Of a stretch of 64,000 nt of DNA, positions 11,929 through 21,868 are shown piece by piece. Within the stretch, counting starts at the first letter, position 1, and the number at the start of each line of letters is the position of its first letter. A program made the translations under genes and the position numbers. The DNA comes from Bedellia somnulentella (taxonomy: Eukaryota > Arthropoda > Insecta > Lepidoptera > Bedelliidae). The notes below the pieces were generated by a model, which had not been told where the DNA came from, made no database searches, and saw only the letters and a list, made by a program, of their open reading frames with translations. The stretch is taken from contig OY755181.1 of the NCBI GenBank assembly GCA_963576735.1, positions 3,534,001 through 3,598,000 of the forward strand, written 5' to 3'.

Positions 11929-12168
11929 ATGTGGAAGGTAATGTTAGTAGAGGACGGCCACGAAAGACACACTTGGACCAAATTGAAAGTGTGCTCAAAA
12001 AGGCAGGCGTCCGAAGTATGAAGAATAAAAGAGCATGTATGAAAAGATTGATGGATGTAGACGAAGCAAGAGAGGTTTGCCAGGATCGTACGAAGTGGCG
12101 ATCGATAGTCTCTGCCTACCCCAATGGGAATTAACGGCGTGAGTATATGTATGTATGTATGTATGTAA
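11929..12168 (+). mobile_element. RTE-like LINE, 3' fragment
   Basis: The last 67 codons of the LINE ORF are open here (NVEGNVSRGRPRK, ACMKRLMDVDEAREV, KWRSIVSAYPNGN), followed by GGCGTGAGTATATG and (TATG)n. This copy preserves the C-terminal frame that is broken in the 16.6-kb copy. Confidence 0.85.
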
Positions 12169-12567
12169 ATAGTCTAAAATCATTTTCTATGAATGTCGTA
12201 CAAGTGTTGTGAAACCCATCAAAAGCCCTTCCCATATAAAAAAAATCAAGCGAACAGAATTTAAAACTCCTAACGTTGCACTTTTCATTGCGCTTTGGGT
12301 AACTCTGCGCTGTCCAAAACTATCTATTGAGGTACATGAAGGTACATAGGTAGCATGAAAATTATTTGAAGCTTTAGTAAATTCTGGTTGTCTAGAAGAG
12401 ATCGTTTTAAGCGATAAGACCGTTAATTGTACTTCTATTTATGAAATAATCTGTGTAAAATGTTTTCAACTGTGATGTACAATAAAGAGATTCTATTATA
12501 TTCTAAATTCTTTTAAGCCAATAAACTGCAACTATTATTATGTAGAGTTCATGGTTTTTAATGACAA

Positions 12568-12630
12568 GATAATTATATCACAAGAACTCCTTGATAATGT
12601 ATTCAATAGAGCGTAACTAAAAGAATTATC
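12568..12630 (+). promoter_or_regulatory. GATAA cluster upstream of esterase A
   Basis: Three GATAA/TTATC motifs (12568, 12593, 12626) lie 103-165 nt before the start codon. GATA factors drive many insect gut and fat-body genes. The sites are seen; the regulatory role is inferred, and AT-rich DNA makes chance hits common. Confidence 0.3.
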
Positions 12631-12732
12631 ATCTGGCACTTGTCGAAAATTTATTCAACTACTATTACCAGTTCGACAAACAATGTTATATTACATCATT
12701 CGAGTTACGTTCGAGTAGAGGTTAGAACAGAT

Positions 12733-12909
12733 ATGAATAAATATTTAGTGCTTCTGTCAGTATGTTTAAGCATAAAACATAGTGATATAGTGAAACTAGT
12801 TAATTTATCTCAAGGTCCTGTGAGAGGTTATTTGTCTACTGATGGTGGATTTTATCAGTTTTTCGGGATCCCATACGCCACAGTACCAAAAGGAGATCAA
12901 AAATTTAAG
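12733..12909 (+). CDS. Esterase A exon 1
   Basis: The 59 codons hold the signal peptide and the N-terminal strand region ending PKGDQKFK. The donor AAG|GTACGA falls at 12910 after a complete codon (phase 0). Confidence 0.9.
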
Positions 12910-15900
12910 GTACGATTACAAGGTCATACGTTCAAAATGACTCACATACAAGTGTGAAGTTAGCAGCTCAACTGACAGTCATTGTGACGCGACCAAAATA
13001 AGATGTACAAACACAAACTTATAACAATGTGTACTAATATTAGTATAACCATCGATAATTATAATACTATACTAGGTATAACAAGTAAATGTTTTACTTA
13101 GTATTTTCTAAGATTTTCACGATTGCACATTATAATTGAAACAACTATTGATTTTATATCGGGACCAGTCTTCCCGTGACCATGATAACTGAAAAGTTTT
13201 CGAAACGTCGAGCTTTAAAAATAATGTAATAACACGCGATTAAAATATCAGAAAATCAATAGTTGTTTTAATTAAAATGTTTTGCTGCTGAATTTTTACT
13301 GTTGAAAATTCGTATAAATATGTATAAGTATAAATACCAGCTTAGAATGTCACTACCCTTTTCTACCCACGGATGTCGTAAGAGGCGACTAAGGGTATGG
13401 GGATTTTTGATGTGGTTTTTGGGCGATGCGGTTGGAAACCCATCACCAGCTCTGAAGTTCTGGCTACCTCTTTTTGGGATAGATAGCCGTAAGTATATGT
13501 ATGTAAATCTTCGTTCCACAACACATAAGTTAGTAAATTAATAAAGCGCAAAAACATAAGTTTGTTAAAGGACTCTTTGAAACAATAATTCATAACCTTG
13601 TTGGTGGTTTTGCTTGTCTTAATTAAGTTAGTTTTTATTTTCATGGTTCAATTACTTTTCTGAACAATTTAATTATCAATGAACTACTTATGAAATCAGC
13701 TTATTTTAAGTCTACAGGCTTTTCGTTTGTTTTTGTAACCTAACCACGAGAAGTTTGAAATAATAGCATATACCTTACATAACCAATGGAGGATGGGCAC
13801 AAATGTATGGCACCTGGTCCCAGCACCAATCAGGATGAGTTATACGTCGATGGAAAGGTTATTTTTGTACAATAAAAATAACTTAAGCGCTTGTCCTAAA
13901 TGGTTGCCGTTTTTGAGAAAGATTACTTTAAAAGTTTTTTTTGACAAGACTGTTCGTCATGTTTTTGATACATTTTCGATTTAACTATGACAATTTATTG
14001 CAAACTCTGACAGTTTTTACAAAGTCGCTTCAGCATTGAGATGTTTTAAGTATAACATGAATTATCATAATTTCACATAATTAACGAAATCAATATTTAA
14101 AAAAAATTACATCAAAATCGGCAGCTCTAACAAGATTGCTCCTCTAGTCTTTTTTTTTCTACACTAACAGGGCTTTAGAATGATATATGATTCAACTTGA
14201 TTGAGGGACATTCAACATGGGGACCAAAATGCCCATCCTACTTTATAGGCTCAAGTGTGGGGGAAAGAACTAGATTTAAACTTTGTAATTTTTTATAAGA
14301 GTGCAGTGTAATGTCTTCCATGGTTGCGGGTCCTAGGACCAATCATCGAGGACACATTTTTATCAAACAGGAAGTGTGCTCAAAAAGGCAGGCGTCAGAA
14401 GTATGAAGAATAAAAAAATATTTATGAAAAAAAAAATGGATGTAATCGAAGGTAGAGAGAGAGGTTCACTGGAAGTGTGGCAATCGATAGTCTCTGCCTA
14501 CTTCGATGGGCAATAATGGTGTGAGTGTTTGTATGTATGTGCTTAAACAATAATAAAATATTAGATATAGTGATAATAAATCTTTCACGTTATTTTTACC
14601 TGTTTTTTAGAAGCTATAGATAAACTTTTGATTCTATATTTAGTTCAATTAGTTTTGTGACAATTTTTAGGGTTGGTTGATATTTTTGATCCCAAGTTGA
14701 GATTTCCTAAATAATTATTAAGGGCTTTAATTGTAGAATATTTTTATTTGATAATTTCTAGTTTTATAGCTCTGGCTACCTAAGGCTGGCTAAGGTAAGG
14801 ATATATAAAACATTGAAACACCAACGGTACATACATTAACTCAAACTTTAATATTTAGATAGTTAATTGCCTCACGTGACGTCCACTAGAAGAAATAGTA
14901 TAGTGCTTTTTCAAGACGACACTACGACACTAATTAAAAATAAATTGAAATAACTTTTGGTTTCATACATACATTCATACATATACTCACGGCTATAAAT
15001 CCCTAGAAGGGGTAGCCAGAACTAACGAATTCGAAATTCCTCAGCCACGTTTGGAAAGTTGAGTGGGGTAAAGATGGTAGAATAAAGGTTGTTGGTGATA
15101 GGTCTCCAACCGCATCGCCCAAAAATACCTTAAAAGCCCCAACACCGTTAGTCGCCTCTTACGTACACCCACCGGAAGAAATGGGGTAGTGCTATTCTAA
15201 GCCGACACTACACAGCAATTTTGGTTTCATATGAATCATATAATTAAATTTCGGTTGATTTATTTTCTTTGTAAAGGTCAATTTATTTTTAGGCTCCATT
15301 GCCTCCACCAAATTGGACGGAACCATTTGAAGCTGTTGACCGAAGTATACTGTGTTACCAAAGTGAAAAAATAGAAAAACAAAAGGAACATGACACTCAT
15401 AACAGCCTTACCGAAGATTGTTTAGTCGTCAATGTTTTCGTCCCTAAAACAGAGACAACGAAACTTCCTGTCATTGTAAATGTACATGGAGGTGCATATC
15501 AAATGGGAACTGGCAATACTGCAAATCCTGGCACCCTAGTGAAACAGGGTGAGTTGATATTTGTGTCTTTCAATTACCGCCTTGGCGTACACGGTTTCCT
15601 TTGTTTAGGAACTAAAGATGTGCCAGGAAATGCCGGACTCAAAGATCAACTAGCCTTACTGCGGTGGGTAAAAAACAATATTGAAGCTTTCGGTGGAAAT
15701 CCTGAAGATATTACACTAGAAGGTTGCAGCGCAGGTTCAGCTGCAGTAGAACTTCTTTCACTCATACCAGCAGCGAATGGATATTTCAAGAGGGTAATAT
15801 TGCAAAGTGGTTCTGGTATTTCGGGATGGAGCATACAGCAAGATCCAATCGGAAATGCTAAAACTTTAGCTGCTGAATTTGGTTTCAATTTCACTGAAAT

Positions 15901-18900
15901 AGCTGATCTTCAATTATTCTATAAAACACAGCCCTTAGAAAAATTGTTTACAGGTCAAAGTTTTAACAATAAGAAAGACCTTTCATTGGGTTTTGTGCCA
16001 TGTGTTGAAAACGGTAGTGATGAAATACCTGTGCTTTTAGAGTCGCCCATAAATTTACTACAGAAACAAGAGATGAACATACCTATATATATGTTTTTAG
16101 CCAACAAAGAAGGATTATTTAAACATCAATTATTCAATAAATGGGAATCCGACATGAATGTAAATTTTTCAGAATTCCTACCAAGTGACCTAAAAATAAA
16201 CGATAACATAGAACGCAAAGAAGTATCGCAAAAAGTAAAAGAAGCATACTTTGGAGCTACAAAAATAGATGACAAATCCATAAATGATTTTGTTGACTAT
16301 TTGACCGATACAATGTTTTCTAATTCTGTGCTGCGATCAGCTCAAATTAGGATTAATAAAGGAGCAGATGTCCGTGTGTTTCAGTTTAAATTACTTAACC
16401 AATTCAATTATAAAAAAGGGTCAAACCCGTATATAATAGAAGGTGCCCCACATTGCTCAGAATTCCTTATTCTCATGGATGACGAGAAGAACAAAAACCA
16501 TGGAATGCAACCAGATTATGTGGAAGTTCAAACATATCTTAGACAAATGATGGTCGATTTTATTAAAACCAAGTAAGTTAACCGCGCAAGTAGTGACAAA
16601 ATTTGGGATGTGCAAGCAGGATTTAGAAAGGGAATGGGATGTATGGATCAAATCTTCTCTTTAAGGAGCATCGCTGAAAAGTTCTTAGCCAAGAATCGAA
16701 AGGTGTATTGCTCCTTCATAGATTTAGAGAAGGCGTATGATAGGGTGGTAAGGAAGTATTTGTGGGAGGTGTTATCCAAGTTCGGCTTGGGGAGCCAACT
16801 TATACGTGCACTGGTATCACTCTATGAGGATTCTAGTACATGTGTAAGAATAAACGGGGAAAACACAGACTGGTTCGGTATCTCTAGGGGTGTCCGACAG
16901 GGATGTGTAGCTTCTCCGTGGCTCTTTAACTTGTTCATGGATGACTGTCTGATAGAGTTGCGTGAAAGTGATTATGGACTGAGAATGGGTGGATTCGTCA
17001 TCAAATGCCTCTTATATGCTGATGATCAAGTGTTACTTGCATCGTCGGTTGAGGAGTTGCAAGAGATGATGAATATTGCATGTGCGTCGTTTGAAAGAAA
17101 AGGAATGAGAGTAAATGTGGATAAAACCAAAACCATGGTTTTCGAGAGAGAGGAGAATATGACTGAATGCGTGATTGAGATCAATGGTAAGAAAGTGGAA
17201 CAAGTGAAAGAGTTCGTATGTCTGGGAAGTTTGTTTACTAGGGATGGAAAGTGTGATGAAGACATTGAAAGAAGAGTAAAAAAGGGTAATGCGGTAAATG
17301 GAGCACTGGATAGTCTCATGTCTAGTCAATCGGTGTCCGAAAAGGCCCGAATGGCTGTGCATGATGCTGTCCTCGTTCCTACGCTTATGTGTGGCAGTGA
17401 ATGTTGGGTGTGGCAGAAGAAGCATCAAAGCAGAGTAAATGCAGTAGAAATGAGATCCCTCAGAAAAGTTTGTAATGTAAGGTTATGTGATCGTGTGAGG
17501 AATGATGTGATTCGTGAAAGGTGTGGTGTAAAAGATGATATTGTAAGAAAGATAGAAAAAGGAATATTGAGATGGTTTGGGCACATAGAGAGGATGGATG
17601 ACAGTAAAGTGGTGAAAGAGATATATAGAGCCAATGTGGAAGGTGATGTTACGTAGAGGACGATCTCGGAGGACACATTTAGATCAAATAGAAAATGTGC
17701 TCAAAAAGGCAGGTGACTGAAGTACGAAGAATAAAAGAGCATGTATGAAAATATTGATGGATGTGAATGAAGCTAGAGAGGTTTGCCAGGATCGTACAAA
17801 GTGGCGATCGATAGTCTCTGCCTACCCCAATGGGAACTAACGGCGTGAGAATATGTATGTATGTATGTATGTAGTTAATAGTTGTGTATTGTATTGTATG
17901 TATAATATTAGATTTTTGGGATGTTTTCTATTGTATTAGTTTGTATGTTTTAAGTATACAGCCGTGAGTATAGGTCAATCGGTAGTTCTCTTACTACTCA
18001 TGGCTATCGGAGATGTGGCCGTTATAAATAAGAGTGAAAATGCATTACTCTGTATTTTTGGTAAATTCTGGGTCTCATTCTTCATAATCATCATCCTTTA
18101 GAATACTAAATTATAAATGCTCAAAATAGCTAGTACGAGCGACTTTTTAACTAAATATCGTGTGGTATAAAACTACCACCACTTTCGCACTTACTTAGTA
18201 TCGTATACTATCATCTCATTCTAATCGATATCGTGATGATAAAATAGCGCTCGTGCTAGGCCTCCTGGAGGAATGTTGTGCGTAGATTGGCTTCTCTCAA
18301 ATGTACTAACGACTTGCTAAAGATCAGGGAAAGCCGATAGATAACCCTTGCTCTGCCGGACGCTAGCTCGAAATGGAGCGGAAGTGCCACGCGGCTGCGA
18401 CTAAGTTATGGGTGTAATATAGTACCATATTAGTTATATAATTCAATAGAATATTTATTGGTGATTCCATTGATACTAGACACTAATAAAGCTACGATAC
18501 AAAAGTGAACAGTAATTTGAGTTATTCCAACGCTAGGTTACGGACCTCCCACTTAGTCGCAGCCGCGTGACACTGCCGCTCCATTTCGAGCTAGCGCCCG
18601 GCAGAGCAAGGGCTAATGGGCCACCTAAGTGACTTTTTGGGCGATGTGGCTGGAGACTCTTTATGAATAAGGAAAGCGCATGAGCGATTTTCAAAAAGTT
18701 TTTGGGAACGTCTATTGGCTGCAGCGTTCGATAAGACTATATTTACTTTCCACTTGAATGCAAGTTTATACGTTGTATGAATTTTTACAATCTAATAGAA
18801 TAAACTTATAAAAATTGGAGTGCTGCAGTATTTATCTCTAAATGAGAGAGCTTCAGTATAGTAATCCATTTTTGCTAGCAAACAGTGTGTTATAAAAGGT

Positions 18901-19085
18901 CTGTAAATAAGCATTGTGATTTTTATTGCAGTAACCCAGCTCCAAAGGTTTTGCCTGAAAAATTTAGAGATTACATTGTAGAGATCACTCCTTACAACGA
19001 AGAATTCAATTCTACGATCAAGCCGCGCTTTGACTTGTGGGAAGAAATTTATGATAAGTACTATTATGCACCAATGTCTCCTTAG
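12733..19085 (+). CDS. Carboxylesterase A (alpha-esterase-like, secreted), three coding exons
   Basis: Coding join 12733-12909, 15293-16572, 18932-19085 gives 536 aa, the usual length for insect type-B carboxylesterases, which hydrolyse ester bonds of hormones, odorants, dietary or toxic esters. The start is the ATG before a hydrophobic leader (MNKYLVLLSVCLS), so secretion is expected; there is no ER-retention tail or membrane anchor. Visible motifs: FFGIPYA near residue 45, Cys pair CYQ/EDCL (about 80 and 102), oxyanion hole HGGA (124-127), nucleophile Ser205 in GCSAG, Glu332 in NKEG, His446 in GAPHC. The triad is complete, so catalysis is likely. The elbow has Cys where many family members have Glu (GESAG). 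Both introns are GT-AG; intron 1 is phase 0 and intron 2 phase 2. Intron 2 carries an RTE-like LINE insertion. Substrate is not predictable. An antennal or gut role is a guess. Confidence 0.93.
13336..13506 (+). mobile_element. SINE B copy with internal deletion
   Basis: ATACCAGCTTAGAATGTCAC joins CATCACCAGCTCTGAAGTTC, lacking the central part. It lies in intron 1 of esterase A. Confidence 0.72.
14345..14541 (+). mobile_element. RTE-like LINE, decayed 3' fragment
   Basis: It matches the LINE tail (GTGTGCTCAAAAAGGCAGGCG, CAATCGATAGTCTCTGCCTA) with A-run expansion and deletions, and ends GTGTGAGTGTTTGTATGTATG. It lies in intron 1 of esterase A. Confidence 0.7.
14968..15218 (-). mobile_element. 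SINE B copy (minus) with 13-bp TSD
   Basis: TSD TTTTGGTTTCATA at 14955-14967 and 15219-15231. The insertion ends 74 bp before esterase A exon 2, inside the branch-point/acceptor neighbourhood. Confidence 0.88.
15293..16572 (+). CDS. Esterase A exon 2 (catalytic exon)
   Basis: The acceptor TTTTTAG|GCT starts the exon with APLPPPNWTEPF, the typical family motif. The exon carries the whole catalytic triad and ends ACC AA|GTAAGT at 16572 (phase 2). The in-frame TAA just after is intronic. Confidence 0.93.
16585..17875 (+). mobile_element. 5'-truncated RTE-like LINE with reverse transcriptase
   Basis: The reading frame at about 16610-17656 encodes a reverse transcriptase palm: QAGFRKG, motif A FIDLEKAYD, motif B GVRQGCVASP, intact YADD near 17018, and a C-terminal RWFGHIERMDD block. 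A stop at 17654 follows a one-base shift relative to the 11.93-kb copy (EGNVSRGRP there, EGDVT-stop here). Coding remnants continue to KWRSIVSAYPNGN, then GGCGTGAG and (TATG)n at about 17851-17875. The endonuclease and N-terminal part are missing, so the copy is dead on arrival. The microsatellite 3' end and palm type suggest the RTE clade (inferred). It sits within about 12 nt of the exon 2 donor of esterase A, in sense orientation. Confidence 0.88.
16610..17656 (+). pseudogene. Reverse transcriptase ORF of the RTE-like LINE
   Basis: The 348-codon open frame has no ATG at its start; it begins within the palm domain (QAGFRKGMG). Motifs A, B and C (LLYADDQVLL) are all present and uninterrupted. 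The thumb and C-terminal part ends in a frameshift. It would be carried in the esterase A intron and spliced out, so no product is expected. Confidence 0.85.
18128..18262 (+). mobile_element. MITE C copy 4, diverged
   Basis: AGCTAGTACGAGCG and AAAATAGCGCTCGTGCTAGG ends enclose TATCATCTCATTCTAATCGA. It lies in intron 2 of esterase A. Confidence 0.65.
18340..18615. repeat. Foldback element with 60-70 bp inverted arms
   Basis: The left arm (about 18345-18412, CTTGCTCTGCCGGACGCTAG) and right arm (about 18552-18613, CTAGCGCCCGGCAGAGCAAG) are inverted copies around 140 bp of AT-rich loop. The arms are GC-rich. It lies in intron 2 of esterase A and is followed by a SINE B scrap. Confidence 0.7.
18612..18664 (+). 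mobile_element. SINE B scrap
   Basis: TGGGCCACCTAAGTGACTTT and GGGCGATGTGGCTGGAGACT match the copy at 28326. Confidence 0.55.
18932..19085 (+). CDS. Esterase A exon 3 (C-terminus)
   Basis: The acceptor TTATTGCAG|T completes an Asn codon and reads N-PAPKVLPEKF, then YYYAPMSP and stop. Its 154-nt length and its ITPYN, TIKPR and Y-D-K-YY pattern match exon 3 of the other two esterases. Confidence 0.9.
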
Positions 19086-19089
19086 AATT

Positions 19090-19095
19090 AATAAA
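19090..19095 (+). terminator. Poly(A) signal, esterase A
   Basis: AATAAA lies 4 nt after the stop codon. This is close but possible; another ATAAAA-like run follows at about 19102. Confidence 0.45.
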
Positions 19096-19384
19096 TTATA
19101 TGATAAAACCAGTTTATTACATATTATATTAATTTAACATACTTTAAATTTTTCGCTATTTTGTATGAAACCTTGAAGAACGATAGTTAGCTAGCAGAAA
19201 ATGCAAAGAGTACTTAGAAACGATGTATGCCTGTAAGTAAAGCGAGACAGCCTATTCATACACACAGCATCGATTATGTCTTATCTTACCCCAGTTGAAA
19301 TGTACCACATAAGTTATTAAGTAAGTATTACTAGCGTAAACGACGTGTTAAAAAAACACACTATCACATATTTTCAATCTTTTT

Positions 19385-19570
19385 GTTCATGAAAACCTCA
19401 TGTGGGGATTATTACTAATAAATAAAGAATAAATAAAGGAAAGAAAAAATTTTTTGACACAGGCGGGATTTGAACCCGCGACCTCGGGTATACGCCCCCG
19501 TGGCCAATTGAGCTACCGTGTAATCGACGGGGGCGTATACCCGAGGTCGCGGGTTCGAATCCCGCCTATA
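19385..19570. mobile_element. tRNA-like foldback, 19.4-kb copy
   Basis: A minus-oriented tRNA-like unit (about 19458-19520) is followed at once by a plus-oriented 3' half (19525-19569). The anticodon-to-T-arm halves are inverted around a short loop holding the D arm. No clear TSD was found, and the right side abuts a SINE A fragment. Confidence 0.65.
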
Positions 19571-19716
19571 AGGCGATAAGCCCACCCCCTATAAGGTGAG
19601 TTCACTGTCCATGCAAAAAGTGGGTATCCTCAACACCAGGCGATAATATCTTGATACTTAGAAGTATGCACCTCTGCCAACCCCTTCAGGGATATTCGGC
19701 GTGAACGTTTTAGTCT
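19568..19716 (+). mobile_element. SINE A, 5'-truncated
   Basis: AAGGCGATAAGCCCACCCCC to GATATTCGGCGTGAACGTTT. It directly follows the 19.4-kb tRNA-like foldback. Confidence 0.75.
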
Positions 19717-19942
19717 CTGAAGTGAGTTTTGAGATAAAATATCAGCTGCTGTAACATATACTATGTTGAATGCAATGCAATGTTATGAAAGAAAAACATA
19801 ACCTAATTTACCGCTCAGACGACCAGTAATTATCTCGTGGGTCACCTCGTGTGTGCGATGCACGTATATCTGATATGACGCATCGCCAAAGGAAAAGTAT
19901 ATTAGGTTCATTTCGAAATGAGTAGACAAAAAATTTAAAAAT

Positions 19943-20112
19943 GTGCTCACGGCTACAAACCCCAAGAAGGGATCGCCAGAGCCTCATAATTAGAACAATT
20001 TTGAAATGTTGGATGGAAAAAAGATGATAATTAATGATAGATTGTGATGGATATCCAGCCACATAGCTATTACAATAATAGAAAGCTATTACAAAATCTT
20101 TTACGGGCACTC
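19943..20112 (-). mobile_element. SINE B copy, decayed (minus)
   Basis: CTCACGGCTACAAACCCCAA, GGATCGCCAGAGCCTC and GGATATCCAGCCACATAGC keep the minus-strand order. Confidence 0.5.
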
Positions 20113-20524
20113 GTACCAAGCACTTTTTACTATTCCTACTTATTTTTTTAAATGGTTGGTTGCTGCTGACCCTGTGGCATGTGCGGCTTCACCATGACTT
20201 CATATGTGCCGGGCAGTTGAGGGTCACCCTGGTGGGGCAAAGGTGTGTGTGCCTAGGCTAAATCAGATAGGAGAAAGGATCCCAAGGTGACTAAGCGGGA
20301 GGTTTATGTCATACAGTGCGCAATCGCGCGTTTTTCGGGGGGCCTATGCCAGTGGCAGACAAGAGAGGTTTTAATATGGGGTTCTTCGACCTTGCCGGTG
20401 AGGTCAGTGTCGGTCGGAGTGGTACTAAAAAACTTATTGGCTGAGCTCTCACCAATTCTGCAACTCTGACTCCCTTTTTGGGGTTTAAAGCCGTGACTAC
20501 AGAAAGTGGTTGTGTAATCAAGCA

Positions 20525-20672
20525 ATCATTTGTTTGACGTTGTGATTAATTAAAGATACTTTAGTTTTCTATCTTTTCCCCAGTTAACTTCGAAAAGTGG
20601 CTAAGGAATTGTCAATTCCAAGGCTCTGGCTACCCCTATTTGGGTTTCATACCCGTGAGTATATGTATGTAT
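20525..20672 (+). mobile_element. SINE B, 5'-truncated, with 13-bp TSD
   Basis: TSD TGTAATCAAGCAA at 20512-20524 and 20673-20685. The recognisable part is CTATCTTTTCCCCAGTTAAC to ACCCGTGAGTATATGTATG. Confidence 0.75.
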
Positions 20673-21089
20673 GTAATCAAGCAACGCCAAAATTAGCAAA
20701 CAAGATTAACGGCTAAGTGACTTTGACTTTACACTTTGGTGTTACTCTTATTATGTACTTAAATTACATTGTGTGATACATAAAGTCAAAATGAAGAACT
20801 GGGGTCTCAAACATAGTTGGCAAGTCTACAAAAGTGAGAATAGGCTGGACACATTGCATACAGAACTAATAACCGTTGGCGCTCGAAGGTTCCGGAGTGG
20901 TGGCGTCATACTGGTCGACACAGTAGGGGTACGAAGAGGTAATGAAGTCACAGGAAACCGATTTATGAGGGCCCCACTAGACTGGTCATCGCGTCGTAGA
21001 GATCTTTGGGAAAAACCTGTTTCCAGGTTTATTGGTGGATAGTGATGATTGGAACATCACTGTGTTTTTTTTGTTTAAGATGTCATCTT

Positions 21090-21858
21090 CAGTCCGTGTA
21101 GTTCCGGCATAGAATGTGACTACCCCTTTCTAACCAGGAATGTCGTAAGAGGCGGCTAATGGTATGGGGTTCTTTAAAGTTATTTTCAGGTAATGCGGTT
21201 ACAAATCCATCACCAACGATACTTTATTTTACTAATAAATAAAGAATAAATAAAGGAAAGAAAAATTTCGACACAGGCGGGGATCGAACCCGCGACCTCG
21301 GGTAAACGCCCCGGACGCTCTGCCAACTGAGCTACCGTGTCAGTTGGCTGCCAGTGCAAAATTCTTCTATCCTTTATTTCGTTTACACGTTTAAGTAGTG
21401 TTTGCGTTTCCTACCTCCGAATTTTTTACTAATTCGGAAGGCCACTTGTCTACCTTTTCAGATAGAATGCAAATGTTGAAAACGCCTAACTATCACATAA
21501 ATCAAATCTTTTTGTTCATGAAAACCTCATGTGGCGATTATTACTAATAAATAAAGAATAAATAAAGGAAAGAAAAATTTCGACACAGGCGGGGATCGAA
21601 CCCGCGACCTCGTTTACGACGGCGTTTACCCGAGGTCGCGGGTTCGATCCCCGCCTGTGTCGAAATTTTTCTTTCCTTTATTTATTCTTTATTTATTAGT
21701 AATAATCGCCACATGAGGTTTTCATGAACAAAAAGATTTGATTTATGATACTTTATTTTGTCCCCTATTAACTTCCAAATGTGGCTGAAGAGTTTTGGGC
21801 TCTGAAGCATTGGCTGCCCCTTTTTGGGATTTATGGCCGTGAGTAAATGTATGTATGT
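21090..21858 (+). mobile_element. SINE B copy split by the tRNA-like foldback
   Basis: TSD ATGTCATCTT at 21080-21089 and 21859-21868. The 5' part runs to 21230 and the 3' part from 21747. It is an old subfamily (CTTTTTGGGATTTATGGCC). Confidence 0.78.
21231..21746. mobile_element. tRNA-like foldback retroposon, 21.2-kb copy with large palindrome
   Basis: A 516-bp insertion splits a SINE B and is flanked by the 13-bp duplication GATACTTTATTTT (21218-21230, 21747-21759). It contains a minus tRNA-like unit (21267-21339), spacer, then an almost perfect palindrome from about 21496 to 21753 whose arms each hold a tRNA-like 3' half. Confidence 0.82.
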
Positions 21859-21868
21859 ATGTCATCTT

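Larger units (their letters stand above)
19700..21080. other. Mixed repeat-derived stretch between esterases A and B
   Basis: Apart from SINE A/B pieces, 20150-20470 and 20780-21045 are GC-richer with open frames, but no known domain was recognised. They could be decayed LINE sequence. No gene is called. Confidence 0.35.

Noticed and set aside
16610..17656. The RT frame as a host gene or an extra exon of esterase A
   Set aside because: Clear LINE reverse transcriptase with microsatellite 3' end, no splice sites joining it to the esterase, and the esterase exons join in phase without it.
20287..21042. Possible genes in the GC-richer frames 20287-20469 and 20773-21042
   Set aside because: No recognisable domain, no splice context, flanked by SINE pieces; probably decayed repeat DNA.
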